Numbered from the stretch's first letter, positions 25,505 through 32,628 are shown. The stretch: 44,174 nt of DNA from a virus (IMGVR_UViG_3300020141_000432:1-44174); one strand, 5' to 3'. Numbers and translations: made by a program. Notes: a model not told the origin generated them from the sequence alone.

Positions 25505-25912
25505 ATGTTTGAATATTATGTAAAGAAGGTCAGCAAGGTTGTAGACGGAGATACTATAGATGTCGATATCGACCTTGGTTTTGATATATCATTTAGCTCA
25601 AGAGTAAGATTGGCTGGCATTGATACACCAGAAAGCCGTACAACAGACAAAATGGAAAAAGCATTGGGGCTAGAAGCAAAGGCTTACCTAAAGAATGCAA
25701 TTGACTCAGCTAAAACAGTTGTAATTAAAACAGAAAAGATGGACTCATCTGAAAAGTATGGTCGCATTTTAGGCTGGGTATTCCTTGATGGTGCATCAGT
25801 ATCATTAAATGAAAAGATGATTGCAGATGGTCACGCATGGGGCTATATGGGAGAAACAAAAATTAAAGACTTTGACGCACTTGCTAAGGCTAGAAAGAAG
25901 TCTGGGAAGTAA
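25505..25912 (+). CDS. Staphylococcal-nuclease-like (thermonuclease) protein
   Basis: 135 residues. The SNase core is intact: KVVDGDTIDVDI, VRLAGIDTPES (catalytic R and D) and EKYGRILGWVFLDG (catalytic E and R). RBS AGGGGA precedes ATG 25505. No signal peptide, so it would act on nucleic acid inside the cell, for instance degrading host DNA or RNA. Confidence 0.92.
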   Translation: MFEYYVKKVSKVVDGDTIDVDIDLGFDISFSSRVRLAGIDTPESRTTDKMEKALGLEAKAYLKNAIDSAKTVVIKTEKMDSSEKYGRILGWVFLDGASVSLNEKMIADGHAWGYMGETKIKDFDALAKARKKSGK

Positions 25913-25934
25913 GTTGCAATTCTAGTTGTCTAAA

Positions 25935-25943
25935 TGCTATAAT
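25935..25943 (+). promoter_or_regulatory. Extended -10 promoter for hsp20
   Basis: TGCTATAAT (TATAAT 25938-25943) within TAAATGCTATAAT, shared with 36890 and, with one change, 42989. TTGCAA at 25914-25919 with an 18-nt spacer may serve as a weak -35. The palindrome-like TAGTTGTCTA (25923-25932) lies just upstream. Confidence 0.78.
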
Positions 25944-25948
25944 ATATA

Positions 25949-25971
25949 AGTGCTTGCCAAAAGGGGGCACT
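25949..25971 (+). promoter_or_regulatory. 5'-UTR hairpin of the hsp20 mRNA
   Basis: AGTGC (25949-25953) pairs with GCACT (25967-25971), and the inner CC/GG encloses loop AAAA. It starts at the expected 5' end of the transcript and may protect it from decay or respond to heat. Confidence 0.6.
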
Positions 25972-25998
25972 AATCTAACTCGCTTAAAAGGAGCAAAA

Positions 25999-26415
25999 AT
26001 GGTAACTACAACACTGGATCTTTTTAGAGATCCATTTTTTATTGGCTTTAATCGTGAATTGGAAAGAATGGCGCTGGTGCATCAGACTGCAGCTCGACAG
26101 ACTTATCCTCCATATGACGTATTAAAGCTTGACGAAGATACTTTTCAGGTATCAATTGCAGTAGCTGGTTTTACAAAACAAGATATTGATGTAACCGTAG
26201 AAAACGGTACACTTATTGTTAAAGGTGAAATCATAGAAGTAACAGACGGAGAATATCTGCACAAAGGTATTGCTTCAAGAAAATTCACAAGAACATTTGC
26301 TTTAGGTGAATACATGGAAGTTACTGGTGCATCTATTGAAGATGGTATGCTTCATATCAATGTAGATAGAATTGTCCCAGAAGAAAAAAAGCCTAAGTCT
26401 ATTAAAATAAAGTAG
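25999..26415 (+). CDS. Hsp20/IbpA-type small heat-shock protein
   Basis: 138 residues with the alpha-crystallin core: PYDVLKLDEDTFQVSIAVAGF, VTVENGTLIVKGE and RKFTRTFALGEYMEVTGASI with DGMLHINV. A short N-terminal arm has phenylalanines (DLFRDPFFIGF), and the tail ends SIKIK, an I-x-I-like anchor. ATG 25999 is preceded by AAAAGGAGC; in-frame codons before it lie in the hairpin leader. Likely an ATP-independent holdase; together with GroES at 41649 it suggests phage control of protein folding. Confidence 0.93.
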   Translation: MVTTTLDLFRDPFFIGFNRELERMALVHQTAARQTYPPYDVLKLDEDTFQVSIAVAGFTKQDIDVTVENGTLIVKGEIIEVTDGEYLHKGIASRKFTRTFALGEYMEVTGASIEDGMLHINVDRIVPEEKKPKSIKIK

Positions 26416-26416
26416 T

Positions 26417-26435
26417 CTTTGGTTCGATACCGAAG
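26417..26435 (+). other. T-arm-like hairpin upstream of the FmdB-like gene
   Basis: CTTTGG-TTCGATA-CCGAAG forms a 6-bp stem with a 7-nt loop identical in layout to a tRNA T-arm, followed by GGAGACC at the acceptor-strand position. No 5' half of a tRNA precedes it. It may be a tRNA remnant, a tRNA-mimic leader element or chance. Confidence 0.4.
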
Positions 26436-26446
26436 GAGACCTGAGC

Positions 26447-26473
26447 ATGTCCATAAAAGGCTCTTTAAATTAA
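26447..26473 (+). CDS. Possible 8-residue leader peptide
   Basis: MSIKGSLN with a good AAGGAG 8 nt upstream, ending 9 nt before ATG 26483. It may be a leader peptide for the FmdB-like gene; no other evidence. Confidence 0.25.
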   Translation: MSIKGSLN

Positions 26474-26482
26474 AGGATGGTT

Positions 26483-26671
26483 ATGCCAGTATACGAATAC
26501 AAGTGTAGCGAAGATGATGCACATGCAACTATGTCAGTAAACAGATCTATTGTTGAAGATGACCCAGGTTACTCTTGTGTTGAATGTGAATCACAAATGA
26601 TAAGACACTTCACCCCATTTGGCATACAATTTAAGGGTAACGGCTTTTATAAGACAGATAATCCTAAGTAA
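26483..26671 (+). CDS. FmdB-like zinc ribbon protein
   Basis: 62 residues. The N terminus MPVYEYKCSE matches the FmdB/CxxC_CxxC_SSSS family. The first zinc knuckle is altered (only C8 visible, with D/H residues after it), while the second is CVECES, followed by FGIQFKGNGFY, the conserved family tail. ATG 26483 has AAAGG 6 nt upstream. Role unknown; family members are proposed small regulators. Confidence 0.85.
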   Translation: MPVYEYKCSEDDAHATMSVNRSIVEDDPGYSCVECESQMIRHFTPFGIQFKGNGFYKTDNPK

Positions 26672-26685
26672 TTAAAACTTAAATC

Positions 26686-26694
26686 TGATATAAT
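26686..26694 (+). promoter_or_regulatory. Extended -10 promoter for the PA14 protein
   Basis: TGATATAAT (TATAAT 26689-26694) in the 65-nt gap, immediately followed by a hairpin and RBS. Confidence 0.75.
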
Positions 26695-26696
26695 TA

Positions 26697-26726
26697 CTAA
26701 GTAAGCAAAAGTATTGCATTACTTAG
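26697..26726 (+). promoter_or_regulatory. 5'-UTR hairpin touching the ribosome site
   Basis: CTAAGTAAGC (26697-26706) pairs with TTACTTAG (26719-26726), 8 bp perfect plus an inner GC step. Its 3' strand ends inside the Shine-Dalgarno AGGAG (26725-26729) for the TTG start at 26737, so folding could limit ribosome access. Confidence 0.65.
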
Positions 26727-26736
26727 GAGATTCTAA

Positions 26737-28848
26737 TTGACTAGAAAGTTAAGAATATTTACAGCCTTCCTGCTCTCAGTAGGTTGGCTTTTTGCTGTTC
26801 CAACTGAAGCTCGTGCAGCAGAAGGATTAACTGCTCAAGTCTATAATGTGCTTGGACAAAACAATGCTCCATACATACCTCAAGGAGCCTCTCCAGTAGT
26901 AACTACAAACGTACCTAACATTGACTTCCAGTGGGGTAGCGGTAGCGTCTTAGGTGGGCCTTCAGAGGATGTTATCGTACGATTTACAGGATCGATTAGA
27001 AGCGATTCTACTCAGAATATATCATTTTTAGCAACAGCAGACGATGGTACAAGACTATATATTGGTGGAGTATTAGTAGCAGATGACTGGTTTGACAAGG
27101 GTGGTGGAGGAACTACAACTGATCCAATATCCTTTACAGCAGGAGTTCCAAAAACCATAGAATTAATGTATTATGAAAATGGCGGGGGAGCAAATGTATT
27201 CCTTCGTTGGGATCAGTCTGGATCTATGGGTATTATTCCAGCATCAGCCTTTACTTCTCAAGCAGCCCCAGTAGTAAAAACAATAGGCCCTCCAAGAAAT
27301 CTAACTATATCTAGCAATGAGACATCAACTGTACTATCCTGGCAAGCACCAGATACTGGTAACACACAGCCAGAAAGATATGCAATAAGTTTTAATTGCT
27401 CTGGTTGTAATGGCTGGGGAATTGCAACTGGTAATGTTGGCGGACCAAATTCTTTAAATACAACAATTACAATTGATCATTCTTTGCTCAATGGACTTAT
27501 GCCAGCAGGAACTGTGTGGTCATTCCATATCAGATCAGATAATGATACATTTTCTCTTTACTCTGAAAATTCAAATGTTGTTACTGGATCTACATATGTA
27601 GCACCCGCTCCAGAGCCTTCCCCTACTCCGACTCCCAGCCCATCCGAAACAACAACTGTAACAACGCCGACACCAGAAACAACAACTGTAACAACGCCGA
27701 CACCAGAAACAACAACTGTAACAACGCCGACAGTCCCAACAGGACCAGTTACGGTTGTGCCTTCTGGACCAACAGAGGCAGAGATTGCAGCACAGGTAGC
27801 TGCACAAGCAGCAGCACAGCAAGCTGAAGCAGCAAGAATACAGGCTGAGGCAGCAGCATTAATTGCACAACAAGCAGCAGCAGCCCAAGCAGAAGCAGAA
27901 AGAATTGCAGCTCTTCAAGCAGCTCAAGAAGCAGAGAGAGCTAAAGCAGAAGCAGAAGCAAAGGCAGAGGCTGAACGTGTAGAAGCGGAGATTGAAGCAG
28001 CAAGAATTCAAGCAGAGATAGAAGCCCAAGAAGAAGCAGATCGCATTGCAGCAGAGGTTAAAGCAGCAGAAGAAAAAGCAGAAGCAGAGGCCAAGGCAGA
28101 GGCTGATCGTATAGAAGCAGAGCGTATAGCGGAAGAAGAAAGAGCCATTGCAGAAGCAGAAGCAGAGGCTGAGCGTATAGCAGCAGAAGAAGAAGCCATT
28201 GCAGAGGCAAAGGCCAAGGCAGAGGCTGAAGCACTTGCAGAAGAAGAAAGAATTGCAAAAGAAACAGAGGAAAAAGAATTAGAAGAAGCATTGGCTGAAG
28301 AAGAAGCAGAACAAGAAGAATTAAAAGAAATACTTGAAGATGCTAAAGACGGTAAAGAATTAACTGAAGAACAAAAGGATATAGTTGTTGCAGCATTAAT
28401 AGAAACCTTGGCCCCAGGAGAATCAATTTCTGTAGCAGAGGTTGTAGCAGCAGGAGTTGAACTTAAAGACTTACCAGCAGATACTCCAATTGAAGTTAGA
28501 ACATCGGAGTCTGGTGAAGTTTTAGTTATTACTGCAGAAGTTGCAGCAAATATTGAATTAGTTACAGACCCAGGAGCTTTATTAGAAGCAGCATTTACAG
28601 ACCCAGGAGCAGCACTAGCAGCTCTTGGGAGCATTGGTGCAGATATGACACCAGGAGAAAGAGAAGAAGCGACTGAGATGGTTGTCGCAACAGTTGTGGC
28701 GGCAGGCGCAGCAATAAATGCAGCAAGTGCAGCAACAGGTTCCACTGGAGGATCTACAGGAGGCTCAAGCTCAGGCGGGGGCAACTCTGGAGGATCAGGT
28801 GGAGGACCCTCTGGTGAATCCAAGGGAACAAGAAGGAGAACCCCATGA
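26737..28848 (+). CDS. Large secreted PA14-domain protein with coiled coil
   Basis: 703 residues. Signal peptide 1-28 (FTAFLLSVGWLFAV, cleavage after EARAA). PA14 domain about 31-150 (ISFLATADDGTRLYIGG, MYYENGGGANVFLRW), a carbohydrate-binding fold. Fibronectin-III-like region about 180-285. Thr/Pro linker with three near-identical TTTVTTPTPE repeats. Ala/Glu-rich coiled coil about 345-525, then a globular part, and a Gly/Ser tail ending GTRRRTP. TTG start with AGGAG 7 nt upstream. It is cotranscribed with holin/endolysin genes. Likely an extracellular or envelope-spanning adhesin; a virion fibre would not normally carry a signal peptide. Confidence 0.85.
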   Translation: MTRKLRIFTAFLLSVGWLFAVPTEARAAEGLTAQVYNVLGQNNAPYIPQGASPVVTTNVPNIDFQWGSGSVLGGPSEDVIVRFTGSIRSDSTQNISFLATADDGTRLYIGGVLVADDWFDKGGGGTTTDPISFTAGVPKTIELMYYENGGGANVFLRWDQSGSMGIIPASAFTSQAAPVVKTIGPPRNLTISSNETSTVLSWQAPDTGNTQPERYAISFNCSGCNGWGIATGNVGGPNSLNTTITIDHSLLNGLMPAGTVWSFHIRSDNDTFSLYSENSNVVTGSTYVAPAPEPSPTPTPSPSETTTVTTPTPETTTVTTPTPETTTVTTPTVPTGPVTVVPSGPTEAEIAAQVAAQAAAQQAEAARIQAEAAALIAQQAAAAQAEAERIAALQAAQEAERAKAEAEAKAEAERVEAEIEAARIQAEIEAQEEADRIAAEVKAAEEKAEAEAKAEADRIEAERIAEEERAIAEAEAEAERIAAEEEAIAEAKAKAEAEALAEEERIAKETEEKELEEALAEEEAEQEELKEILEDAKDGKELTEEQKDIVVAALIETLAPGESISVAEVVAAGVELKDLPADTPIEVRTSESGEVLVITAEVAANIELVTDPGALLEAAFTDPGAALAALGSIGADMTPGEREEATEMVVATVVAAGAAINAASAATGSTGGSTGGSSSGGGNSGGSGGGPSGESKGTRRRTP
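27646..27735 (+). repeat. 30-bp in-frame tandem repeat (x3)
   Basis: The unit GAAACAACAACTGTAACAAC (30 bp in full) occurs three times almost perfectly, encoding TTTVTTPTPE-type linker repeats of the PA14 protein. Copy-number change would alter linker length without a frameshift. Confidence 0.8.
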
Positions 28849-29015
28849 TGAAATTAATCAAGGACGTAATAGATCAACTCTGGACTCTCCTAGGCATGTT
28901 TATTGCTTGGGTGGTTCTAGATGGATCAGCAAAAACAATAGTTGGGTATGCAATTATAATGACACTTGGTGTATGGATTATTACATATTCAATTAGAAAT
29001 AGAAATGAGGAATAA
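28845..29015 (+). CDS. Small membrane protein, holin/antiholin candidate (56 aa)
   Basis: Overlaps the PA14 gene by 4 nt (ATGA). Starts MMKLIKDVIDQLW; two hydrophobic segments (LLGMFIAWVVL and TIVGYAIIMTLGVWIITY) are separated by a short polar turn, and the tail is charged (RNRNEE). RBS AGAAGGAG. Gene order before a second membrane protein and endolysin fits a two-holin lysis cassette. Confidence 0.75.
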   Translation: MMKLIKDVIDQLWTLLGMFIAWVVLDGSAKTIVGYAIIMTLGVWIITYSIRNRNEE

Positions 29016-29017
29016 AA

Positions 29018-29305
29018 ATGGCAAAAGCTTATATTGAGAAGCCAACACAGGTAGGTAGCGGAGCAATAGCAAGCATTAATAATATTGTAATGCGTATAAT
29101 TGCAGTATTTGCAGCATCAGGTCTATCTGTAATTGGAGCAGGTGCGGTAGTGGGAATTAGCACAGCTAAGGCAGTCATTTTGGCTGGGACTCTTGGCGTT
29201 GCCACTGTAGTTGAAAGGCTTGCAAGAGGTTTCCTAGATGATGGTAAGTTAACTGTATCGGAAATCAATGCAGCATTCTCAGCAGTAGACAAAAAAGCTA
29301 AATAG
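29018..29305 (+). CDS. Holin candidate (95 aa)
   Basis: Two Gly/Ala-rich hydrophobic segments (VMRIIAVFAASGLSVIGAGAVV and AVILAGTLGVATVV), the first slightly longer than 20 residues, then an amphipathic tail with DDGKLTVSEINAAF, common at the C-terminus of actinobacteriophage holins. It lies 2 nt after another small membrane protein and one gene before the endolysin. Confidence 0.8.
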   Translation: MAKAYIEKPTQVGSGAIASINNIVMRIIAVFAASGLSVIGAGAVVGISTAKAVILAGTLGVATVVERLARGFLDDGKLTVSEINAAFSAVDKKAK

Positions 29306-29341
29306 ATTATACAAATACTGTGTGCTAAAAAATTTTAAAAA

Positions 29342-29350
29342 TGGTATACT
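29342..29350 (+). promoter_or_regulatory. Extended -10 promoter for the endolysin
   Basis: TGGTATACT (TATACT 29345-29350) in the 114-nt gap after the holin gene. No clear -35. Confidence 0.7.
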
Positions 29351-29372
29351 GTATCCATGCGTAATTAATAAA

Positions 29373-29396
29373 TAGGCTCATAGAATATTGAGCCTA
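29373..29396 (+). promoter_or_regulatory. 5'-UTR hairpin of the endolysin mRNA
   Basis: TAGGCTCA (29373-29380) pairs perfectly with TGAGCCTA (29389-29396), 8-nt loop. It lies about 16 nt after the predicted start site and before RBS AAGGAGAG. No T-run follows, so a leader hairpin rather than a terminator is likelier. Confidence 0.65.
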
Positions 29397-29419
29397 GTGA
29401 ATTAAACAAGGAGAGTAAA

Positions 29420-29986
29420 ATGGCAGCAGTACAAGGATCAGCAGAAAGATTAATAGAAGTAGCATTAGCAGAAGTTGGGACCATTGAAGGTCCAAAAGAC
29501 AATGAAACAAAGTATGGCAAGTTTACTAAGTCAAACTTTCAGCCATGGTGCGGTTCATTTGTTATGTGGTGTGCAGACCAAGCAGGAGTAAAAGTCCCTA
29601 ATACTGTTTACACACCAGCAGGTGCACAGGCATTTATTAAAGCAGGAACTTGGCAGATGGCGGAAGTAGCAACACCAGAACCTGGAGATATAGCCTATTT
29701 TGATTTCCCATCAGATGGCGTCGATAGAATTTCTCATGTAGGAATTGTAGTTGCAGTAAATGCAGATGGCACCGTAGATGTTGTAGAAGGAAATACTTCT
29801 TCAGACAAAAAAGGTGATCAGAGAAATGGCGGAGAATGCTGCCTTAAGAATCGTGCTTACAAAAAGAAGAATGGTTCAAAGCTTCGCAGAAGCCAGATTG
29901 TCGGAGTCGTAGGCTTTGGCCGTCCTGCATTTGGAAAGCCAGTTAAGAAAGCCGCTCCAGTTAAAAAAGCTGCACCTAAAAAGTAA
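29420..29986 (+). CDS. CHAP-domain endolysin
   Basis: 188 residues. The CHAP/NlpC-like Cys is in FQPWCGSFVMWC (near residue 44), the His in RISHVGIVV (near 112), followed by VVEGNTSS. It would cleave peptide crosslinks of host peptidoglycan. The tail is Lys/Ala/Pro-rich (KKAAPVKKAAPKK), a basic cell-wall-attracting end, and there is no separate binding domain. No signal peptide, fitting holin-dependent release. Confidence 0.92.
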   Translation: MAAVQGSAERLIEVALAEVGTIEGPKDNETKYGKFTKSNFQPWCGSFVMWCADQAGVKVPNTVYTPAGAQAFIKAGTWQMAEVATPEPGDIAYFDFPSDGVDRISHVGIVVAVNADGTVDVVEGNTSSDKKGDQRNGGECCLKNRAYKKKNGSKLRRSQIVGVVGFGRPAFGKPVKKAAPVKKAAPKK

Positions 29987-29988
29987 TT

Positions 29989-30132
29989 ATGAACAAATAT
30001 ACCATAAGCATTGAAATAAAGGCAGAGGTTTTAGCTTTTGACGAAGCCGACGCCAGAGATTATGTTTCTGATATATTTGGAGTAGATGAAGAGGTTTTGT
30101 CTGTCAAGATAGTTTCTGTGAAGAAAAAATAG
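29989..30132 (+). CDS. Small protein of unknown role (47 aa)
   Basis: MNKYTISIEIKAEVLAFDEA... has a beta-alpha-beta look with a basic end (VSVKKK), resembling small phage proteins with an alternating strand-helix-strand fold. It starts 2 nt after the endolysin stop. Not recognised further. Confidence 0.65.
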   Translation: MNKYTISIEIKAEVLAFDEADARDYVSDIFGVDEEVLSVKIVSVKKK

Positions 30133-30145
30133 TTTACAGAACTTC

Positions 30146-30175
30146 TTGACAAGCCTTGCTAAACACCTGTATAAT
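30146..30175 (+). promoter_or_regulatory. Strong promoter of the WhiB operon
   Basis: TTGACA (30146-30151), 18-nt spacer, TATAAT (30170-30175), both consensus. An inverted repeat ACACCT (30163-30168) / AGGTGT (30183-30188) flanks the -10, so a dimeric regulator could block or adjust it. Confidence 0.85.
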
Positions 30176-30208
30176 AATTTATAGGTGTAGATATGAAAAA
30201 TTGGATCA

Positions 30209-30442
30209 ATGCTACACTTATATGAAAATGGAGTAGAAGTTCTAAGAAAAAAAGCTAACAATAACAAGTTAGAGATATATTGGAATAACTACAATTTAAT
30301 TGTTTGGAATAAAAATCACGGCGGGTTCTCTAGCACAGAAGGTGCTTACAGAAACAATAGCTGGGGAATCAAAAAAGAATTCCTAGTCAATGAAAAAGGA
30401 ACATGGGCTCTGCCGAGTATATATGTCAAATATTTTAGATAA
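30209..30442 (+). CDS. Unknown protein (77 aa)
   Basis: First gene after the strong promoter at 30146. Rich in Asn, Tyr and Trp (KLEIYWNNYNLIVWNKNHGG). The ribosome site is poor. Overlaps the WhiB start by 20 nt. No family recognised. Confidence 0.6.
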   Translation: MLHLYENGVEVLRKKANNNKLEIYWNNYNLIVWNKNHGGFSSTEGAYRNNSWGIKKEFLVNEKGTWALPSIYVKYFR

Positions 30443-30719
30443 CTATAGATACGATGAGAATGATATTGAGTGGCAAGATTTAGCAGCCTGCCTAGGCATG
30501 GACACACTTTTGTTTTTTGAAAAATATGAAACAGATGTGCAGATTGCAAAGGCTATTGACCAATGCTGTCTATCTTGTCCAGTGAGGAAGATGTGCGCTC
30601 AAGCTGGGCAAGATAATAGCGAATATGGAGTTTGGGGAGGCGTATACTTGACACTAGGTAAGCCAGACAAAATGAAGAATGAGCATAAAACAAAAGAAAT
30701 TTGGAAAAAATTAAAGTGA
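30423..30719 (+). CDS. WhiB-like [4Fe-4S] transcription regulator
   Basis: 98 residues with all WhiB landmarks: C23 (AACLG), C49-x2-C52-x5-C58 as Fe-S ligands, the turn GVWGG at 69-73, and a basic C-terminal end (KEIWKKLK) for DNA contact. WhiB proteins are confined to Actinobacteria and their phages and act with the host sigma factor. ATG 30423 is chosen because the family starts near WQDLAAC. It may control phage or host promoters, possibly its own. Confidence 0.94.
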   Translation: MSNILDNYRYDENDIEWQDLAACLGMDTLLFFEKYETDVQIAKAIDQCCLSCPVRKMCAQAGQDNSEYGVWGGVYLTLGKPDKMKNEHKTKEIWKKLK

Positions 30720-31024
30720 TATTTATTAACAAGGATAAAGATCATTTTAAACATGGAATTAACATGTGGAATGGCGAGCCCGCAAAGCCAGTTTTTTATA
30801 ATGCGGATATGAAAAAGAGATTATGGGAACTGGATAAGCCTATGCTTCTCTTAATGGATGTTGTAATGTATCCAGACTTTTTAGCACTAAGGCTATATGA
30901 AGATAACTTCATTCAGTTTGATGGTATAGAAAAAGAAAAAGTAATAGACTATGTATCAAAGGCAAAAAAGCTTTTAGAATCATACGGAGTTAGAGTAGAA
31001 CTTGAGGGGAAACCAGCACTATGA
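30716..31024 (+). CDS. Unknown protein (about 102 aa)
   Basis: GTGA overlap with WhiB (GTG 30716; TTG 30701 is an alternative). Mixed alpha/beta sequence with DKPMLLLMDVVMYPDFLALRLYEDNF, no catalytic motif. Cotranscribed with WhiB. Confidence 0.65.
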   Translation: MIFINKDKDHFKHGINMWNGEPAKPVFYNADMKKRLWELDKPMLLLMDVVMYPDFLALRLYEDNFIQFDGIEKEKVIDYVSKAKKLLESYGVRVELEGKPAL

Positions 31025-31260
31025 GTGAAAAGATATTATGCTATTCATGTAATAAAACAAAGAACAGTTTAAATTTAAAAAGATCGTTATTACTTCCAAT
31101 TAATTTATTTATGTGCCAAACATGCATTGATAACAAGTTTGAGCCTAAATGGGTAATACTAATTGCTGGAAGACAAAATGGACACGAAGCTGTTAAAGAA
31201 TTTATACAAAAAAGAAGATATATTGGAGAAGAAATTACTGCCTCTGAGCTATTAATTTAA
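31021..31260 (+). CDS. Small zinc-ribbon protein (79 aa)
   Basis: CYSC near residue 7 and CQTC near residue 32 make a four-cysteine zinc site; a basic helix (EFIQKRRYIG) follows. ATGA overlap with the gene before. Likely nucleic-acid or protein binding. Confidence 0.72.
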   Translation: MSEKILCYSCNKTKNSLNLKRSLLLPINLFMCQTCIDNKFEPKWVILIAGRQNGHEAVKEFIQKRRYIGEEITASELLI

Positions 31261-31289
31261 ACTAAATATAAGGTATAATATGATATATA

Positions 31290-31604
31290 ATGGAAATATC
31301 ATACATAACCATAGTAGTTTCAATATTAGCAGCAAGCTTAAGTGGTTTCGGCACCGCTATAGTTGCTGGTATTAGAGACGGCAAAAAGGAAAAAAATAGG
31401 CGGGAAGAAAAAGAAAAAGACCATTTAAAATTAGATATAAAAGATCTAAAGATAGAGCTCTACCAGCTTGAAAAAGAATTAAATATATGGAAAGATAAAT
31501 ACTATAAGGCTATTCAAGACTTAATTGAAATGAAGTCTGAGCTAGAAAGCGTATTATCTCAATTAAATCATATTGAATATCATGAGATACTGGACACAGA
31601 ATAA
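31290..31604 (+). CDS. Membrane-anchored coiled-coil protein (104 aa)
   Basis: N-terminal membrane segment (YITIVVSILAASLSGFGTAI), then a highly charged coiled coil from about residue 30 to 95. A spanin-like or membrane-attachment role is possible; spanins are not expected in Gram-positive hosts. TATAAT at 31274-31279 lies 10 nt before the ATG. Confidence 0.7.
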   Translation: MEISYITIVVSILAASLSGFGTAIVAGIRDGKKEKNRREEKEKDHLKLDIKDLKIELYQLEKELNIWKDKYYKAIQDLIEMKSELESVLSQLNHIEYHEILDTE

Positions 31605-31613
31605 TTAAAATAG

Positions 31614-31619
31614 TACAAT
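31614..31619 (+). promoter_or_regulatory. -10 box, leaderless start of the Ntn hydrolase
   Basis: TACAAT ends 6 nt before ATG 31626, the leaderless spacing seen repeatedly here. Confidence 0.6.
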
Positions 31620-31625
31620 AAAGGT

Positions 31626-32183
31626 ATGACTTGTATTGTTGCTATCGCCCAAAATGGTGTCGTTTATATGGGCTCTGACCACGCCGCATCAGATGACAAA
31701 ACTGGATGGATCTTGTCAAGAAAAGAACCAAAATGTTTTAAGACTGGTCAATACGCAATTGCCTTTACTGATTCTTTTCGCATGGGGCAAATCCTACAGT
31801 ACATGTGGACGCCACCAAAATATACACCAACAAAAACTAACTCTGGATTAGATAAATTTATACGAACTAAGTTTGTTGATTCTGTTAAAGCCGCATTTAA
31901 AGAACACGGATACGGAAGCATAGGGTCATCTTCAGAAGAAGATACGGGTGGAATTTTTATAGTTGGCATTGAAGGCAGAATCTTTACTATAGATGAAGAC
32001 TTTCATGTTGGAGAAAACATAGTTAACTATATGGCAGAGGGTAGTGGTGGACAGATTGCTTTAGGAGCACTTCATGCGACTAAGAATCAAAAAAACCCTA
32101 GACTAAGGCTTAAAGCAGCCTTAGAAGCAGCAACTGAGTTTAATATGAGCGTAGCTGCCCCCTATACATATATTCAAGTTTAG
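31626..32183 (+). CDS. Proteasome/HslV-like Ntn hydrolase
   Basis: 185 residues. It begins MTCIVAIAQNGVVYMGSD, so Met removal would expose Thr2 as nucleophile, as in HslV. GSGGQIALGAL near residue 138 matches the conserved GSGG block of proteasome beta/HslV subunits. D18 and a K near residue 33 fit the catalytic Asp/Lys positions. No cognate unfoldase is visible. It may form a self-compartmentalised ring for virion or host protein turnover. Confidence 0.85.
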   Translation: MTCIVAIAQNGVVYMGSDHAASDDKTGWILSRKEPKCFKTGQYAIAFTDSFRMGQILQYMWTPPKYTPTKTNSGLDKFIRTKFVDSVKAAFKEHGYGSIGSSSEEDTGGIFIVGIEGRIFTIDEDFHVGENIVNYMAEGSGGQIALGALHATKNQKNPRLRLKAALEAATEFNMSVAAPYTYIQV

Positions 32184-32185
32184 TG

Positions 32186-32191
32186 TATACT
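32186..32191 (+). promoter_or_regulatory. -10 box, leaderless start of the gene at 32198
   Basis: TATACT ends 6 nt before ATG 32198 and is preceded by TG. It decides the start: ATG 32198, not GTG 32183. Confidence 0.6.
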
Positions 32192-32197
32192 TGTACA

Positions 32198-32413
32198 ATG
32201 GACATTAATGATTTAAGACCAGACTACTCACAATCAATGGACGTAAGAGGCGTTCCAACGCATGTATGTCCCTGCGGATGTGAGATATGGAACGTTAAAG
32301 TTATATTTGATAGTTGTGAAATTGCAACTTATTTCTTAGATATGGAGTGTGCTAATTGTGGCACACTGGCGACAGCACCAACGCCACTGGATAGAGAAGA
32401 AGATGAAGAATGA
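32198..32413 (+). CDS. Zinc-ribbon protein (71 aa)
   Basis: CPCGC near residue 24 and CANC near residue 53 form a rubredoxin/zinc-ribbon knuckle pair; the tail is acidic (DREEDEE). Leaderless start after TATACT. Confidence 0.75.
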   Translation: MDINDLRPDYSQSMDVRGVPTHVCPCGCEIWNVKVIFDSCEIATYFLDMECANCGTLATAPTPLDREEDEE

Positions 32414-32586
32414 GATCACGAAGAAGAATTGATTTTTTAGAGCTTGAGCTATACAAGCTTAGAATTGAATTAGACATAATGCACGAAATTATCAGCAACG
32501 TAGTTAATACACAGGTTCAAGCATCTGAAGCAAGAAACATTGATTCAGGTAAATGGTACCCTCGTACTCGTCCACCACAGAACTAA
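32410..32586 (+). CDS. Small helical protein (58 aa)
   Basis: ATGA overlap with the zinc-ribbon gene. Starts MRSRRRIDFLELELYKLRIE; one long amphipathic helix and a Pro/Arg-rich tail (WYPRTRPPQN). Possibly a small nucleic-acid-binding protein. Confidence 0.65.
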   Translation: MRSRRRIDFLELELYKLRIELDIMHEIISNVVNTQVQASEARNIDSGKWYPRTRPPQN

Positions 32587-32592
32587 TACCTA

Positions 32593-32621
32593 TTGACAAT
32601 ACTGTATCAATTTAGTAGAAT
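32593..32621 (+). promoter_or_regulatory. Promoter of the secreted subtilase
   Basis: TTGACA (32593-32598), 17-nt spacer, TAGAAT (32616-32621). The -10 ends 7 nt before ATG 32629, so the mRNA is likely leaderless. Confidence 0.83.
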
Positions 32622-32628
32622 TAGGTTT

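Noticed and set aside
26417-26442. A complete tRNA gene
   Set aside because: No 5' acceptor strand, D-arm or anticodon arm precedes the T-arm-like hairpin; the upstream bases are Hsp20 coding sequence.
28008-28823. A 271-codon open frame on the minus strand
   Set aside because: It is the antisense of the Ala/Glu-repeat part of the PA14 protein; the Ser/Ala-only composition is a by-product of GCA/GAA repeats. No RBS or domain.
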